36,104 bases of DNA from Candidatus Blastococcus massiliensis AP3 (GCF_000582785.1 NZ_HG931173.1:1108520-1144623), one strand, 5' to 3'. Counted from the stretch's first letter, positions 1 through 8,643 are shown. The notes: generated by a model from the sequence alone, not told the origin. Numbers and translations are program-made.

Positions 1-1
1 G

Positions 2-457
2 GGTCCCGCCGCCCGTCCGCCGTCGGCCCGGCCGGCCGCGCGTCCCGTCGACGCCCGCAGCGCCGCGGCGCACGGCCGCTCCGCGGTGGACACCGAGCAC
101 GGTGGTGGTCGGGTCCGCGGAGCCGTCGCGGTCCTCGGGGTCTTCCTCGTCACGCTGGCCGGTGCCGGCATCGACTCGTTCGTGGGCATCGGCCTGGGCG
201 TGATCACGCTGGGCGCGCTCCTGGGCTCGGCGACGATCGCCACGCTGGCCGTCCGCCGGCGCGATCTGCTCTCGGTCGTCGTGGCACCGCCGCTGGTCTT
301 CATCGCCGTCGCGGCGCTGAACATCGGCCTGGCGCCCTCGGCGACCTTCAACGCCCCGACGGTCGCCACCCTGCTCATCCGCGGCTTCCCGACCATGGCC
401 ATGGCCACCGGCGTCGCCGTCGTCCTCGCGCTGGGCCGCCTCGTCGCCCGCCGCTGA
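2..457 (+). CDS. DUF6542 membrane protein, 5' end cut by window
   Basis: This is a small integral membrane protein of unknown function. The readable part has a hydrophilic Arg/Pro/Ala-rich start followed by about four hydrophobic segments joined by an RRRD loop, which matches the actinobacterial DUF6542 family. The frame is open to the left edge, and family members usually have a long Pro/Arg-rich cytoplasmic tail before the membrane domain, so I treat it as a 5'-truncated gene. A GTG at 86 would give a 123-residue protein, but I see no convincing Shine-Dalgarno before it. It converges with ispH. The same DUF6542-ispH-lipid droplet protein-xseA-xseB neighbourhood is known from mycobacteria (Rv1111c to Rv1107c), which supports the assignment. 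Function is not established. Confidence 0.7.
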   Translation, partial: GPAARPPSARPAARPVDARSAAAHGRSAVDTEHGGGRVRGAVAVLGVFLVTLAGAGIDSFVGIGLGVITLGALLGSATIATLAVRRRDLLSVVVAPPLVFIAVAALNIGLAPSATFNAPTVATLLIRGFPTMAMATGVAVVLALGRLVARR

Positions 458-478
458 GGCCTTCCGCACCGAACGCAC

Positions 479-513
479 CGCGCCCCGCTCCGGCACTGCC
501 GGGACGGGGCGCG
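479..513. terminator. bidirectional hairpin between DUF6542 gene and ispH
   Basis: Nine perfect pairs (479-487 with 505-513, CGCGCCCCG/CGGGGCGCG) continue after a C/A mismatch into an inner TCCGG/CCGGG stem. The hairpin sits between two convergent stops at 457 and 547. There is no long U-tract, which is usual for high-GC actinobacteria. It could serve both genes. Confidence 0.65.
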
Positions 514-546
514 GGGCGTTTCGGGCGGACGTGAGGCCGCCGCAGG

Positions 547-1506
547 TCAGTCGGTGGCGGCGCGGGGCTTGCGGAGCTCGTGCGGGAGCGCGAACACCAG
601 TCGCTCCTCCGCGGCCTTGACCGTCTCGACGTCGGCGAAACCGCGTGCGGCGAGCCAGTCCAGCACCTCGCTGACCAGGATCTCCGGCACCGAGGCACCG
701 CTGGTCACGCCCACGGTGGCGACGCCGTCGAGCCAGGCCTCGTCGATCTCGGCGGCGTAGTCGACCAGGTAGGAGGCGCGGGAGCCGGCCTCCAGGGCCA
801 CCTCCACCAGGCGCACCGAGTTCGAGGAGTTGGTCGACCCCACGACGAGGACGAGGTCGCACTCGGCGGCCATCTGCTTCACCGCCTGCTGGCGGTTCTG
901 CGTGGCGTAGCAGATGTCGTCGCTGGGCGGGGACTGCAGCCCGGGGAACCGGTTCTTCAGCTGGTCGACCGTCGCCAGCGTCTCGTCCACCGAGAGGGTG
1001 GTCTGCGACAGCCACACGACCTTCTCCGGGTCGCGCACCTGGACGTTCGCGACGTCCTCGGCGCCGTCGACGAGCTGGATGTGCGACGGCGCCTCACCGG
1101 CGGTGCCCTCGACCTCCTCGTGCCCGCGGTGGCCGATCAGCAGGATGTCGAAGTCGTCCCGCGCGAAGCGCTTGGCCTCCTGGTGCACCTTCGTCACGAG
1201 CGGGCAGGTCGCGTCGATGGTCTTCAGCTGCCGGTCGGCCGCCTCCTGGTGCACCGCCGGCGACACCCCGTGGGCGCTGAAGACGACGATCGAGCCCTCG
1301 GGCACCTCGTCGGTCTCCTCCACGAAGATCGCCCCGCGGCGCTCGAGCGTCGCCACCACGTGCTTGTTGTGGACGATCTGCTTGCGCACGTACACCGGGG
1401 CGCCGTGGATCTCCAGGGCGCGCTCGACCGCGATGACTGCCCGGTCCACGCCGGCGCAGTAGCCCCGGGGGTCGGCGAGCAGGACACGTCCGCGCTGATC
1501 TGCCAT
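547..1506 (-). CDS. ispH: 4-hydroxy-3-methylbut-2-enyl diphosphate reductase (IspH/LytB)
   Basis: This is the last enzyme of the MEP isoprenoid pathway. It is a [4Fe-4S] protein that reduces HMBPP to IPP and DMAPP in the cytoplasm. The 319-residue length is normal. The three cluster cysteines are visible in [12 protein letters not shown] near the N terminus, in [11 protein letters not shown], and in [14 protein letters not shown]. The active-site stretch [14 protein letters not shown] and the SSNSVRL substrate-binding motif are present. I chose the ATG at 1506-1504 because the homology begins directly after it ([15 protein letters not shown]). The 33 upstream in-frame residues are low-complexity and unlike the family. 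There is no clear Shine-Dalgarno, and a TACGCT box ends 7 nt upstream, so the mRNA may be leaderless. It is divergent from the lipid-droplet protein gene. Confidence 0.97.
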   Translation of the reverse strand: MADQRGRVLLADPRGYCAGVDRAVIAVERALEIHGAPVYVRKQIVHNKHVVATLERRGAIFVEETDEVPEGSIVVFSAHGVSPAVHQEAADRQLKTIDATCPLVTKVHQEAKRFARDDFDILLIGHRGHEEVEGTAGEAPSHIQLVDGAEDVANVQVRDPEKVVWLSQTTLSVDETLATVDQLKNRFPGLQSPPSDDICYATQNRQQAVKQMAAECDLVLVVGSTNSSNSVRLVEVALEAGSRASYLVDYAAEIDEAWLDGVATVGVTSGASVPEILVSEVLDWLAARGFADVETVKAAEERLVFALPHELRKPRAATD

Positions 1507-1512
1507 GCACCC

Positions 1513-1518
1513 AGCGTA
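1513..1518 (-). promoter_or_regulatory. possible -10 box of ispH (leaderless start)
   Basis: TACGCT on the minus strand fits the actinobacterial TANNNT -10 consensus and ends 6 nt before the ispH ATG. Initiation 7 nt downstream would give a leaderless transcript, in line with the missing Shine-Dalgarno. No good -35 is seen. Confidence 0.35.
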
Positions 1519-1631
1519 CGTGGGTGCGGGCGCGGGCCGGGCCCGGCGAACGTGGCCAGGAACACCATTCGAGCAGGTGCATCGACGCCGGCGGGGGTGT
1601 CGCACGCGGATTCCTGGGGCAAGGTGTGCCC

Positions 1632-2630
1632 ATGGCCCGTGAGATCCCTGAGGTTGTCCGCGCCGCTGCCGGCCTGGCTGCGACCGTCGTCGACGAAGCC
1701 CGCAAGCTGCCCGAGACCATCCCCGGCCTGCCGGTGCGCCTGGTCGGCATGGCGATGCAGCACGCGATGAAGGTGCAGCAGCAGTACGCCGGGCTGGTCG
1801 CCCGCGGCGACGAGCTGTTCACCGGGATCCGCGGGGAGGCCGAGCCGGGTCTGGCCACCTTCGACGACGACGGCGACGCCGCACCCGTCACCGGCTTCCG
1901 CGGCTCCGCGTTCGACCGCGCCGACGTCGTCCCCGACGAGGTCCCCGACCGGGTGGGCGCACAGGAGACGGTCGACACCCTCGCCGAGGAGGCCCCGGCC
2001 ACCGACGAGATCCTCGAGGAACTCGCCCTCGACGAGGCCATCGAGGCTGCCCCCACGCTGGAAGAGACCGCCCGGGTGGTCACCGGGGACGCCGACGCCC
2101 CCGCCATCGAGCTGCCGGTGGCCGGTGCGGCCGACCCCGAGGCCGACGCCACCCCCAGCACCGTCGACGTCCTGACCCCCGAGGGCGACGACGTGACCAC
2201 CGTCGAGGCCACGGTCACCGACGAGGGCGTCGCCACGCCCGTCACGGGCGACGTGACCGAGGACGCCGGCGCCGGCCCCGCGATCGACGTGGCGCGAGGG
2301 GATGCGCCCATCGCCGCCGCCACGGGAGTGACCGCCGACGAGGAGCCGGCCATCGCCTCCGGTGCGGCCGTGGAGGGCGACAGCGACGCAGGCGAGTCGT
2401 CCGGCACGTCGGCGCCGGCCGAGGCCCCCGTCGACGGCTACGACAGCTTCTCCATCGCCCAGCTCCGCGGTCGCCTCCGCGGCTACGCGCTGGCCACCGT
2501 CGGCGACCTGGTCGCCTACGAGGAGGCCACCCGCGCCCGGGAGCCCTACCTCCGGATGCTGCGCAACCGGCTGGAGAAGCTCGAGGAGCAGGCGGTCGAG
2601 AGCAGCCCGCTCGCTCCCCGCGGCGCCTGA
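1632..2630 (+). CDS. lipid droplet-associated protein homologue
   Basis: The 332-residue protein has three parts. The first is an N-terminal helical, partly amphipathic segment (about residues 1-60) with [20 protein letters not shown] and [20 protein letters not shown]. The second is a long, very acidic Asp/Glu/Ala/Thr/Pro-rich central stretch (about 70-265). The third is a C-terminal helical domain with [17 protein letters not shown] and a coiled-coil-like end. The N terminus and the position next to ispH match the actinobacterial lipid-droplet-associated family (Rv1109c-like), which coats triacylglycerol inclusions in related bacteria. The acidic linker varies in length in the family. The ATG at 1632 is where family similarity begins, and upstream in-frame codons are not family-like. 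Family assignment is fairly safe. The role in this organism is inferred. Confidence 0.75.
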   Translation: MAREIPEVVRAAAGLAATVVDEARKLPETIPGLPVRLVGMAMQHAMKVQQQYAGLVARGDELFTGIRGEAEPGLATFDDDGDAAPVTGFRGSAFDRADVVPDEVPDRVGAQETVDTLAEEAPATDEILEELALDEAIEAAPTLEETARVVTGDADAPAIELPVAGAADPEADATPSTVDVLTPEGDDVTTVEATVTDEGVATPVTGDVTEDAGAGPAIDVARGDAPIAAATGVTADEEPAIASGAAVEGDSDAGESSGTSAPAEAPVDGYDSFSIAQLRGRLRGYALATVGDLVAYEEATRAREPYLRMLRNRLEKLEEQAVESSPLAPRGA

Positions 2631-2637
2631 AGAAGGA

Positions 2638-2688
2638 CCCCGTCCGCCCCACCCTTCGCAAGCTCAGGGCGGGCCCCAGGACGGGGCC
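2638..2688 (+). terminator. complex GC hairpin after lipid-droplet protein gene
   Basis: CCCCGTCC (2638-2645) pairs perfectly with GGACGGGG (2679-2686), and CCGCCC (2644-2649) can pair with GGGCGG (2667-2672). An alternative local hairpin GGCCCC/GGGGCC lies at 2672-2688. It starts 8 nt after the stop codon and ends before xseA. It is probably a terminator. Confidence 0.55.
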
Positions 2689-2724
2689 GGCTGAGGTGTC
2701 ACCAGCATCCGGCAGGCTGTCGGC

Positions 2725-3948
2725 ATGACCGCGCCGTCGTCTCCCGAGGCTCCCTGGCCGGTCCGTACGGTCTCGCGCAAGATCGCCGACTGGATCGGTC
2801 GACTCGGCGAGGTCTGGGTCGAGGGGCAGGTCGCCCAGCTGTCCCGGCGGGGCAACGCGGCCACGGTCTTCCTGACCCTGCGTGACCCGGCCGCCGACCT
2901 CTCCGTGCCGGTCACCTGTCACCGGGAGGTCGCCGACCGCCCGGGCCTCGAGCTCACCGAGGGCGCGCGGGTGATCGTGCGGGCCAGGCCCGACTACTAC
3001 GTCGCCCGCGGCTCCTTCTCCCTGCGCGCCACCGAGATCCGGGCCGTCGGTCTCGGGGAACTGCTCGCCCGCATCGAACGGATCCGCCGTCTCCTGGCGG
3101 CCGAGGGCCTGTTCGACGCCGCCCGCAAGCGCCCGCTCCCCTTCGCGCCTGCCGTCGTCGGCGTCATCACCGGCCGGGACAGCGCGGCCGAGCGCGACGT
3201 GCTTGTCACCGCCCGGCGGCGCTGGCCCGCCGTCCGCTTCGCCATGCACAACTGCGCCGTGCAGGGGCCGCAGGCCGCGGCCAACGTCATCGAGGGGCTG
3301 CATCGACTGGACGCCGACCCGTCCGTGGAGGTCATCGTCGTCGCCCGGGGCGGGGGCTCGGTCGAGGACCTGCTCCCCTTCTCCGACGAGGGCCTGGTGC
3401 GCGCCATCGCCGCCTGCCGCACCCCCGTGGTGACCGCGGTCGGCCACGAGACCGACACGACGCTCGTCGACCACGTCGCCGACGTGCGCGCCGCCACCCC
3501 CACCGACGCCGCGCACCGGATCGTGCCCGAGATCGGCGAGCAGCGGCGGCTGGTCGACGGCCTGCGCGCCCGCGCCCGGCACCTGCTGAGCGCCCGGCTC
3601 GAGCAGCAGGAACGCTGGCTGGAGTCGGTGCGCACCCGGCCGGTCCTCGCCTCCCCCGACCGGCTGCTGCACGGCCGGGCCGACGACGTCGCGCAGCTGC
3701 GCACCCGGGCCCGGCGCACCGTCGTGCACCGGGTGGAGGGCGCCGAGCGGGACCTCGAGCACGCGCGCGCACGGGTGGCCGCGCTCTCCCCCGCAGCCAC
3801 CCTCGAGCGCGGCTACGCGGTGGTGCAGCGGGCCGACGGCGCCCTGGTCCGCGACCCGGCCGCGGTGGCCGACGGCGAGCGCCTGCGGGTCCGCGTGAGT
3901 GGGGGGCGTCTGCCCGTACGGGTCGACCGGGAGGATGGGGAACCGTGA
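2725..3948 (+). CDS. xseA: exodeoxyribonuclease VII large subunit
   Basis: This is the catalytic subunit of exonuclease VII, which degrades single-stranded DNA from both ends to short oligonucleotides and works with several XseB copies. The 407-residue length is usual. The N terminus holds the OB-fold ([20 protein letters not shown], about residues 33-52). The nuclease core follows with [16 protein letters not shown], then [20 protein letters not shown] and [20 protein letters not shown], which carry the conserved GGGS-DL and GHE-D residues. An Arg-rich helical region likely binds XseB. The protein starts at ATG 2725. Its stop TGA overlaps a GTG that is out of frame with xseB, and 76 nt of unusual sequence separates it from xseB. 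Confidence 0.95.
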   Translation: MTAPSSPEAPWPVRTVSRKIADWIGRLGEVWVEGQVAQLSRRGNAATVFLTLRDPAADLSVPVTCHREVADRPGLELTEGARVIVRARPDYYVARGSFSLRATEIRAVGLGELLARIERIRRLLAAEGLFDAARKRPLPFAPAVVGVITGRDSAAERDVLVTARRRWPAVRFAMHNCAVQGPQAAANVIEGLHRLDADPSVEVIVVARGGGSVEDLLPFSDEGLVRAIAACRTPVVTAVGHETDTTLVDHVADVRAATPTDAAHRIVPEIGEQRRLVDGLRARARHLLSARLEQQERWLESVRTRPVLASPDRLLHGRADDVAQLRTRARRTVVHRVEGAERDLEHARARVAALSPAATLERGYAVVQRADGALVRDPAAVADGERLRVRVSGGRLPVRVDREDGEP

Positions 3949-4030
3949 GCGGACAGGAACGTGCGCATCGCAGCGAGGAACGAACGAGGAGCGGAGCGTT
4001 CCGCGGGAGCGAACTGGAGACGTTGTGAGC
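3945..4030 (+). repeat. intergenic element between xseA and xseB flanked by GTGAGC copies
   Basis: About 80 bp of Gly/Arg-codon-like, purine-rich sequence lies between the xseA stop and the xseB start. It contains the inverted hexamers GGAACG and CGTTCC and several GAGGAACGA/GAGGAGCG/GGGAGCGA-like short repeats. The hexamer GTGAGC occurs at both edges (3945-3950 and 4025-4030). The second copy is the xseB start codon and the first overlaps the xseA stop. This looks like a small repeat insertion that split an originally overlapping gene pair. A single copy in the window does not prove mobility. Confidence 0.35.
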
Positions 4031-4237
4031 AGCGCCGAGGAGCCGACGACCACCTACGAGCAGGCCCGCGAGGAGCTCGCCGACGTCGTGCGGCGACTGG
4101 AGGCCGGCGGGCTCACCCTGGAGGAGTCGCTGGCCCTGTGGGAGCGCGGCGAGGAGCTGGCGAAGCTCTGCCAGCACTGGCTGGACCGCGCCCGTGAGCG
4201 CCTCGCCGCCGCCGCGCCCGCCGACGACGAGGACTGA
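4025..4237 (+). CDS. xseB: exodeoxyribonuclease VII small subunit
   Basis: This is the small helical subunit that binds along the XseA C-terminal helices. The 70 residues include the family signature TYEQAREELADVVRRLEAGG and LTLEESLALWERGEELAKLC, and the acidic C-terminal tail DDED is typical. I chose GTG 4025 because the family N terminus (about 10 residues before TYEQA) fits it. The longer in-frame extension to 3899 overlaps the end of xseA and translates the repeat-like intergenic element. It is co-oriented with xseA and ends 4 nt before the convergent 94-residue gene. Confidence 0.92.
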   Translation: MSSAEEPTTTYEQAREELADVVRRLEAGGLTLEESLALWERGEELAKLCQHWLDRARERLAAAAPADDED

Positions 4238-4241
4238 CCGC

Positions 4242-4526
4242 TCAGGCCGACCGCTGCCCCAGTGCGGGTGCGGCCAGCGGCCGCGGCCCGACCACCAGGC
4301 CTGCCTCGGCGAGGGCGCCGAGGACGCGACCGGCCCTGCGGCGCAGGTCCGACAGGTCGGGGACGCCGCCCGGCTCGACGAGGCAGCGGGCGACCAGGTC
4401 CAGCACCGCCGGGTGCCCCTCGGCCGGCCGCCTCACCGGCACCCGGGTGACCATCCCGCAGGGGCAGCTCCCGCCCGAGCTCGGCGCCAGGTGGTCACCG
4501 TGCGCGCAGACGTCGTCGTCGAGCAT
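4242..4526 (-). CDS. small Cys/His-containing protein, function unknown
   Basis: The 94-residue protein is not recognised as a named family. A Shine-Dalgarno GAGGAG lies 6 nt before ATG 4526, which decides this start over upstream alternatives. The N-terminal 25 residues carry DDDVCAHGDHLAPSS and SCPCGM, that is Cys-x-His-x2-His and Cys-x-Cys clusters that could bind a metal. The rest is helical, with VLDLVARCLVEPG and LRRRAGRVLGALAEAGL. There is no signal peptide and no membrane segment. It converges on xseB with 4 nt between stops. Coding is supported by the Shine-Dalgarno and by the codon pattern. Confidence 0.6.
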   Translation of the reverse strand: MLDDDVCAHGDHLAPSSGGSCPCGMVTRVPVRRPAEGHPAVLDLVARCLVEPGGVPDLSDLRRRAGRVLGALAEAGLVVGPRPLAAPALGQRSA

Positions 4527-4669
4527 GTCGGCTCCTCGTCCGGCCGGCTGCCGCGGTGGTGCCGGGCGGGACCCCATCCTGGGGCGGCCGGCCCCGCGGC
4601 GGCACGCCGAAACCCCGCCCGTCGGAGGGTCGCCCGACACCCGTCACACGATCGCAAACAGCGGCCGGG

Positions 4670-5296
4670 TCAGTCGACCGGCCGGACCGCGCCCGCCACC
4701 GCCCGCAGCTCGTCGTCGGAGGCCGAGCCGCTCACGACGACGACGACGCCGTCGGCCTCCCGGCTGAGCACGGTCTCGCTGCGGCCGGTCGTCGAGCGGG
4801 TCCACTGCTGCCCCCCGACCTCGACCATGCCCTCCTCGAGGGCGCTCTCCAGCACGGCTCGTACCGGCTGCGCGCCGGGGTCGTCGCTCACGGCGAACCC
4901 GGCGAACTCTCCCGACGGCGTGAGATAGCCGATCTCCAGCGTCACCGGGCCACCGTCCGCGGCGGTGCCGGCGTCGGTGCGGGCGCTGGTCGGCCGGTAA
5001 CCCTCCGGGAGGTCCGCCGGCGCCGGGACCGCGTAGTCCGCGCGCTCGGCGGCCAGGCGCACGGTGCTGGAGGGGTCGACCTCCCGCACCGGGTCCTGCC
5101 CGCTGGTGCGGAACGCCTGCCAGGCCACGAGCAGCAGGCAGATGACCACCAGGGGCAGCAGCGAGCGGATCATGTTGGCGGCGCTCAGCCGGTTCGCCCG
5201 TTCCACCGCGGACGACGCCGGGGGCGCCTCCGCCGTGGGCACCGCTGCGTCGTCGGGGTGCGCAGGACGCTGGCTCGTCGGGCCGATTCCGGTCAT
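4670..5296 (-). CDS. DUF4245 membrane-anchored protein
   Basis: The 208-residue protein has a cytoplasmic Pro/Ala-rich N terminus (about 1-45), one transmembrane segment SLLPLVVICLLLVAWQAF (about 47-64), and an extracytoplasmic domain of alternating strands. The domain contains YAVPAPADLPEGYRPTSART, WTRSTTGRSETVLS and a C-terminal DDELRAVAGAVRP helix. These match the actinobacterial DUF4245 family, which is normally divergent from glpX as here (Rv1100/Rv1099c in M. tuberculosis). The ATG at 5296 is chosen because upstream in-frame codons are glycine/proline noise. Function is unknown. The link to glpX is positional only. Confidence 0.8.
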   Translation of the reverse strand: MTGIGPTSQRPAHPDDAAVPTAEAPPASSAVERANRLSAANMIRSLLPLVVICLLLVAWQAFRTSGQDPVREVDPSSTVRLAAERADYAVPAPADLPEGYRPTSARTDAGTAADGGPVTLEIGYLTPSGEFAGFAVSDDPGAQPVRAVLESALEEGMVEVGGQQWTRSTTGRSETVLSREADGVVVVVSGSASDDELRAVAGAVRPVD

Positions 5297-5478
5297 GCCC
5301 CTAGGATCGCAGGAGAGCTCTTCCCCGCCGCCGCCCGGCGCCGGCGCGGCCACCGACCGGGCCCGGATCTCCGGGAGCGGCCGGTCGCCGGGCCGTCCAC
5401 CGCCGACGGCCCCGTCCTGCGTCCTGCCCCGAGCTCGCCGGGGGGAGGAGGACGGGGTCTGCTGATCCAGGAGGTCCC

Positions 5479-6531
5479 GTGTCGCTGCCCGTTCCCGAAG
5501 GACCCGCCATCACCCGCGACGGCACGGGGTTCTCCACCGACCGCCCCGCCCCCGACCGGAACCTCGCCCTCGAGCTGGTGCGCGTCACCGAGGCGGCCGC
5601 CATGGCCGCCGGCCGCTGGGTCGGGCGGGGTGACAAGAACGGCGGGGACGGCGCCGCGGTCGACGCGATGCGCGCCCTCATCGGCACGGTGAGCATGCGG
5701 GGCGTCGTCGTCATCGGCGAGGGCGAGAAGGACGAGGCCCCGATGCTCTACAACGGCGAGCAGGTGGGTGACGGCCAGGGTCCGGAGTGCGACGTCGCCG
5801 TCGACCCCATCGACGGCACCACGCTGATGGCCAAGGGCATGCCGAACGCGATCGCCGTCATGGCCGTGGCCGACCGCGGCGCGATGTACGACCCCTCGGC
5901 GGTCTTCTACATGGAGAAGCTGGCCACCGGCCCGGCCGCGGCCGACGTCGTCGACATCACCGTGCCGGTCGCGGAGAACATCCGGCGCGTGGCCAAGGCC
6001 AAGAAGAGCTCGGTCGGCGACGTCACCGTCTGCATCCTCGACCGGCCGCGCCACGCGCAGCTGGTCCAGGAGGTCCGCGAGGCCGGCGCGCGCATCAAGT
6101 TCATCACCGACGGCGACGTCGCCAGCGCGATCGCCGCGGCCCGCGAGGGCACCGGCGTGGACCTGATCCTCGGCATCGGTGGCACGCCCGAGGGGATCAT
6201 CGCGGCCTGCGCGCTGAAGTGCATGGGCGGCTCGTTCCAGGGTCGCCTCTGGCCCAAGGACGACGAGGAGCGGCAGAAGGCTCTCGACGCCGGCCACGAC
6301 CTCGACCGCGTGCTGCACATCGACGACCTGGTGCGCGGTGACGTCTTCTTCGTGGCCACCGGCATCACCGACGGCGAACTGCTGCGCGGGGTGCAGTATC
6401 GCTCGGGCGGCTGCACGACCCAGTCCCTGGTCATGCGCTCCAAGTCGGGCACGATCCGGTCGATCGAGAGCCTGCACTCGCTGGAGAAGCTGCGCGCCTA
6501 CTCCGCCGTCCCCTTCGACCGGGAGGGCTGA
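5479..6531 (+). CDS. glpX: fructose-1,6-bisphosphatase, class II (GlpX)
   Basis: It hydrolyses fructose 1,6-bisphosphate to fructose 6-phosphate in gluconeogenesis and is a cytoplasmic, metal-dependent enzyme. The 350 residues show the class II motifs: [17 protein letters not shown] (about 49-65), [18 protein letters not shown] (about 75-92), the metal/phosphate loop [16 protein letters not shown], and [20 protein letters not shown]. The GTG at 5479 has an excellent Shine-Dalgarno (AGGAGGT at 5469-5475). It is probably the organism's main FBPase, as in mycobacteria. Its stop is 6 nt from the convergent stop of the DUF1707 gene. Confidence 0.96.
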   Translation: MSLPVPEGPAITRDGTGFSTDRPAPDRNLALELVRVTEAAAMAAGRWVGRGDKNGGDGAAVDAMRALIGTVSMRGVVVIGEGEKDEAPMLYNGEQVGDGQGPECDVAVDPIDGTTLMAKGMPNAIAVMAVADRGAMYDPSAVFYMEKLATGPAAADVVDITVPVAENIRRVAKAKKSSVGDVTVCILDRPRHAQLVQEVREAGARIKFITDGDVASAIAAAREGTGVDLILGIGGTPEGIIAACALKCMGGSFQGRLWPKDDEERQKALDAGHDLDRVLHIDDLVRGDVFFVATGITDGELLRGVQYRSGGCTTQSLVMRSKSGTIRSIESLHSLEKLRAYSAVPFDREG

Positions 6532-6537
6532 GCCCGG

Positions 6538-7149
6538 TCAGCCCTGGCCGCCCCTGGCGAGCCGGTCCATGACCTGGCGCCAGCGGCTGGCCGACTCGCC
6601 GGGGGCGAGGCTGCGCAGCTTGAGGTCGCCGAACACGGTGCGCGCGTGGACGACGACGCGCGGGGTGCCGGCGAGCCGGGGCACGGCCGCCAGGTCGACC
6701 TTGCGGTCGCCGAAGACCGTGCGGCCCTGGATCTGGGCGTCCACGCCCTCGGCGACGACGACGTCGACGTCGCCGAAGACGGTGGTCAGGTACAGGTCGA
6801 GGCGGTCGACGTCGGTGCGCAGTCCGCGCAGGTCCATCCGCACGTCGCCGAAGACCGTGGAGACCCGCAGGGGAACGGTGGGACCGGCGAGCTTGATGTC
6901 GCCGAAGACGCTGGTCTGCACCTCGGGCGCCCGGGTGCCGACGATCTCCACCGGCGAGTCCGTGGGCAGGTCGGCCACGAGTGCGGCCAGTTCCGCGGTG
7001 GTGACGGCCGCATAGGCCGCGCCGGCGCGCTGTCCGAACTCGTCGAGGTCCAGACGACCCTCGCCCAGCGCCTTCTGCAGGCGCGCGACCAGCGCCTCGC
7101 GGTCGGCATCGGACGCGCGGACGGCCGGGTCTCGGGAGTCGTCGGACAC
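6538..7149 (-). CDS. DUF1707 protein with five VFGD repeats
   Basis: The 203-residue protein has two parts. The N-terminal 55 residues are the DUF1707 domain (RASDADREALVARLQKALGE, GRLDLDEFGQRAGAAYAAVT). The C-terminal part carries five copies of a short beta repeat with the core VFGD (SVFGD, STVFGD, TTVFGD, RTVFGD, RTVFGD) about 22-33 residues apart. This resembles the beta-solenoid tail of LiaF-type cell-wall stress proteins. There is no transmembrane segment, so it is likely cytoplasmic or membrane-peripheral. GTG 7149 is preceded by GGGAG, which decides the start. A role in envelope-stress sensing is only an analogy. Confidence 0.8.
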   Translation of the reverse strand: MSDDSRDPAVRASDADREALVARLQKALGEGRLDLDEFGQRAGAAYAAVTTAELAALVADLPTDSPVEIVGTRAPEVQTSVFGDIKLAGPTVPLRVSTVFGDVRMDLRGLRTDVDRLDLYLTTVFGDVDVVVAEGVDAQIQGRTVFGDRKVDLAAVPRLAGTPRVVVHARTVFGDLKLRSLAPGESASRWRQVMDRLARGGQG

Positions 7150-7201
7150 GGCTCCCGACCGTAGCCGAGAGCCCCCCGGCGCGGTCCGGCCCGACCCGCG
7201 C

Positions 7202-7837
7202 TCAGCTGGAGGGCGGAAAGGCGTCGACGCAGTACTCCTCGTGGGCGAGGGAGTTCGACTGCCGGCCGGCGCAGGTGCCGCCGTAGAGCTCGTACGCCGC
7301 CCCCTCCGGCGAGAACTGGAACAGGTCGTCGCAGGCCTGCATGTCGCCGTCGTGGCAGTCCCAGGCGAAGCTGTCGAGTTCCGGGTCGTTGCCGAGCCCG
7401 TCGGGCTCCGAGGTCGCCTCGGGCAGCGAGGAGCCGCTGCCGGTCCCGCCGTCGTCGCTCCGGAGCCCGATGACCAGCGCCACCGCGAGTGCCGCGATGA
7501 CCACCGCGGCCCCCACCGCGAGGGCGACGACGGTCCCCCGGCCGCTCCCCGGCGAGGGCCCCCCGCCACCCTGGCCCCACGGCGGGACCGGCACGCCGTA
7601 CTGGCCGGGGTACGCCTGCTGCCCGTACACCTGCTGGCCGTACTGCCCGTACTGCCCGTACTGCGGCCCGCCCTGGTACGGCACGTATCCGGACGGGGGC
7701 GGACCCTCGTACGCCTGCCCCGGGAATCCCTGCCCCGGGAATCCCTGCCCCGGGTATCCCTGCCCCGGGTACGCGACCTGCGGCTGGTCACCGCCCGCGT
7801 CGGAACCACCCGGCGGCGGGTACGGCGGCTGCGACAT
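7202..7837 (-). CDS. membrane-anchored protein with PGQ repeats and Cys-rich tail
   Basis: The 211-residue protein has a cytoplasmic low-complexity N terminus (about 1-95) with PGQG/PGQGF repeats and YGQ repeats. One transmembrane helix follows ([20 protein letters not shown], about 102-121), and then an outside domain of about 80 residues. That domain holds [13 protein letters not shown] and [11 protein letters not shown] with paired cysteines. The C-terminal domain aligns with that of the next upstream gene, so the two are diverged tandem paralogues. Such Cys-rich modules (Cys-x-x-Gly-Asp/Glu-Met/Leu-x-Ala-Cys-Asp-Asp-Leu) recur in actinobacterial membrane proteins without known function. 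ATG 7837 follows GAGGAGCCCCG, a usable Shine-Dalgarno. Confidence 0.8.
   Translation of the reverse strand: MSQPPYPPPGGSDAGGDQPQVAYPGQGYPGQGFPGQGFPGQAYEGPPPSGYVPYQGGPQYGQYGQYGQQVYGQQAYPGQYGVPVPPWGQGGGGPSPGSGRGTVVALAVGAAVVIAALAVALVIGLRSDDGGTGSGSSLPEATSEPDGLGNDPELDSFAWDCHDGDMQACDDLFQFSPEGAAYELYGGTCAGRQSNSLAHEEYCVDAFPPSS
7714..7773. repeat. four tandem 15-bp units encoding PGQG(Y/F)
   Basis: Four near-identical 15-bp units (7714-7728, 7729-7743, 7744-7758, 7759-7773; consensus CCTGCCCCGGGAATC on the plus strand) lie inside the minus-strand gene. They encode the PGQG(F/Y) repeats. A second array of 9-bp TACTGCCCG units lies at 7641-7658. Slippage could change copy number without breaking the frame. 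Confidence 0.85.
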
Positions 7838-7893
7838 CGGGGCTCCTCGGGACGGGTTCCAGTCTCCCGGATGCTAGATCCAGCGCCTCCCGG

Positions 7894-8553
7894 TCACTCC
7901 AGCTCTGTGCACGCGAACACGGTGTACGGCTTGACCCTGCCGCCGCAGGTGCTCGCGTACTCCTCGTAGTCAGACATCGGCGGCGACTCGTAGAGCAGGT
8001 CGTCGCAGGCCTGCAGTTCGCCTTCGAAGCACTGCTGCGCGTACTCGTCCAGCACCGGGTCGGGGCCCAGCGCCTCCGGCGGCACCGGCGGGAACTCGTC
8101 GACGTCCTCACCCGGCATGCCCGGCATGCCGGGCATGCCCTCGAACACGCCGCCGAACTCCTCCATCGTCCGCTCGAGCACCTCGTCGTTGCCCTCGATC
8201 ACGCCGTCCCGGACGGCGGCCTGCAGCTCGTCGGCGATGTCCGAGCCGATCTCCGCCCCGTCGACGACGACGTTCGCGACGAAGAACGCCGCCCCGACGG
8301 CACCGACCAGGGTGCCGAGGAGCGCTGCCAGCCCGATCAGGAACAGCGTCGACCGGCCGGGCCGGGCCGTGGCGGCCGGCACGGGCTGACCGGGCGGGCC
8401 GGGCTGCGCGGACGGGGACGGGGACGGCTGCCACGTCGGCGTCCTGACCTCCCACCCGCCGTCCTGCGGCCACGCCGTCGTGGGCGGAGGGGACGAGGGG
8501 GGCGGCCACTGATCGCCGGAGCCGGCGGGGGACGGGTGCGGCGGCTGGGACAT
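7894..8553 (-). CDS. membrane-anchored protein, paralogue of neighbouring gene
   Basis: The 219-residue protein has a Pro/Ser/Thr-rich cytoplasmic N terminus and a transmembrane helix ([20 protein letters not shown]). A helical spacer with [16 protein letters not shown] and a PGMPGMPG stretch follows. The Cys-rich end contains [18 protein letters not shown] and [11 protein letters not shown]. The tail matches the downstream paralogue (QACDDL and TCxGR conserved). GAGGAGG 5-11 nt before ATG 8553 fixes the start. It is 56 nt upstream of the paralogue and probably cotranscribed with it, and divergent from fumC. The far longer open frame to 11094 is antisense to fumC and gltA and is not used. Function unknown. 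Confidence 0.8.
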   Translation of the reverse strand: MSQPPHPSPAGSGDQWPPPSSPPPTTAWPQDGGWEVRTPTWQPSPSPSAQPGPPGQPVPAATARPGRSTLFLIGLAALLGTLVGAVGAAFFVANVVVDGAEIGSDIADELQAAVRDGVIEGNDEVLERTMEEFGGVFEGMPGMPGMPGEDVDEFPPVPPEALGPDPVLDEYAQQCFEGELQACDDLLYESPPMSDYEEYASTCGGRVKPYTVFACTELE

Positions 8554-8643
8554 GGAGCCCTCCTCGGACACGGGGGACGGACCACGGCGGTCGCCCCGGT
8601 CCCCTTCTCGGCGGTTCCGCGACCCAACCACACCCACCGGGAA

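Noticed and set aside
3899-4024. N-terminal extension of xseB
   Set aside because: It overlaps the xseA end and translates a repeat-like spacer. The family N terminus fits GTG 4025.
2242-4053. A 603-codon minus-strand open frame
   Set aside because: It lies opposite xseA, is rich in Gly/Arg/Ala typical of antisense frames in GC-rich DNA, and has no motif.
7641-7773. Tandem 9- and 15-bp repeats as a possible CRISPR-like array
   Set aside because: The units are head to tail without spacers and keep the reading frame of a protein repeat.
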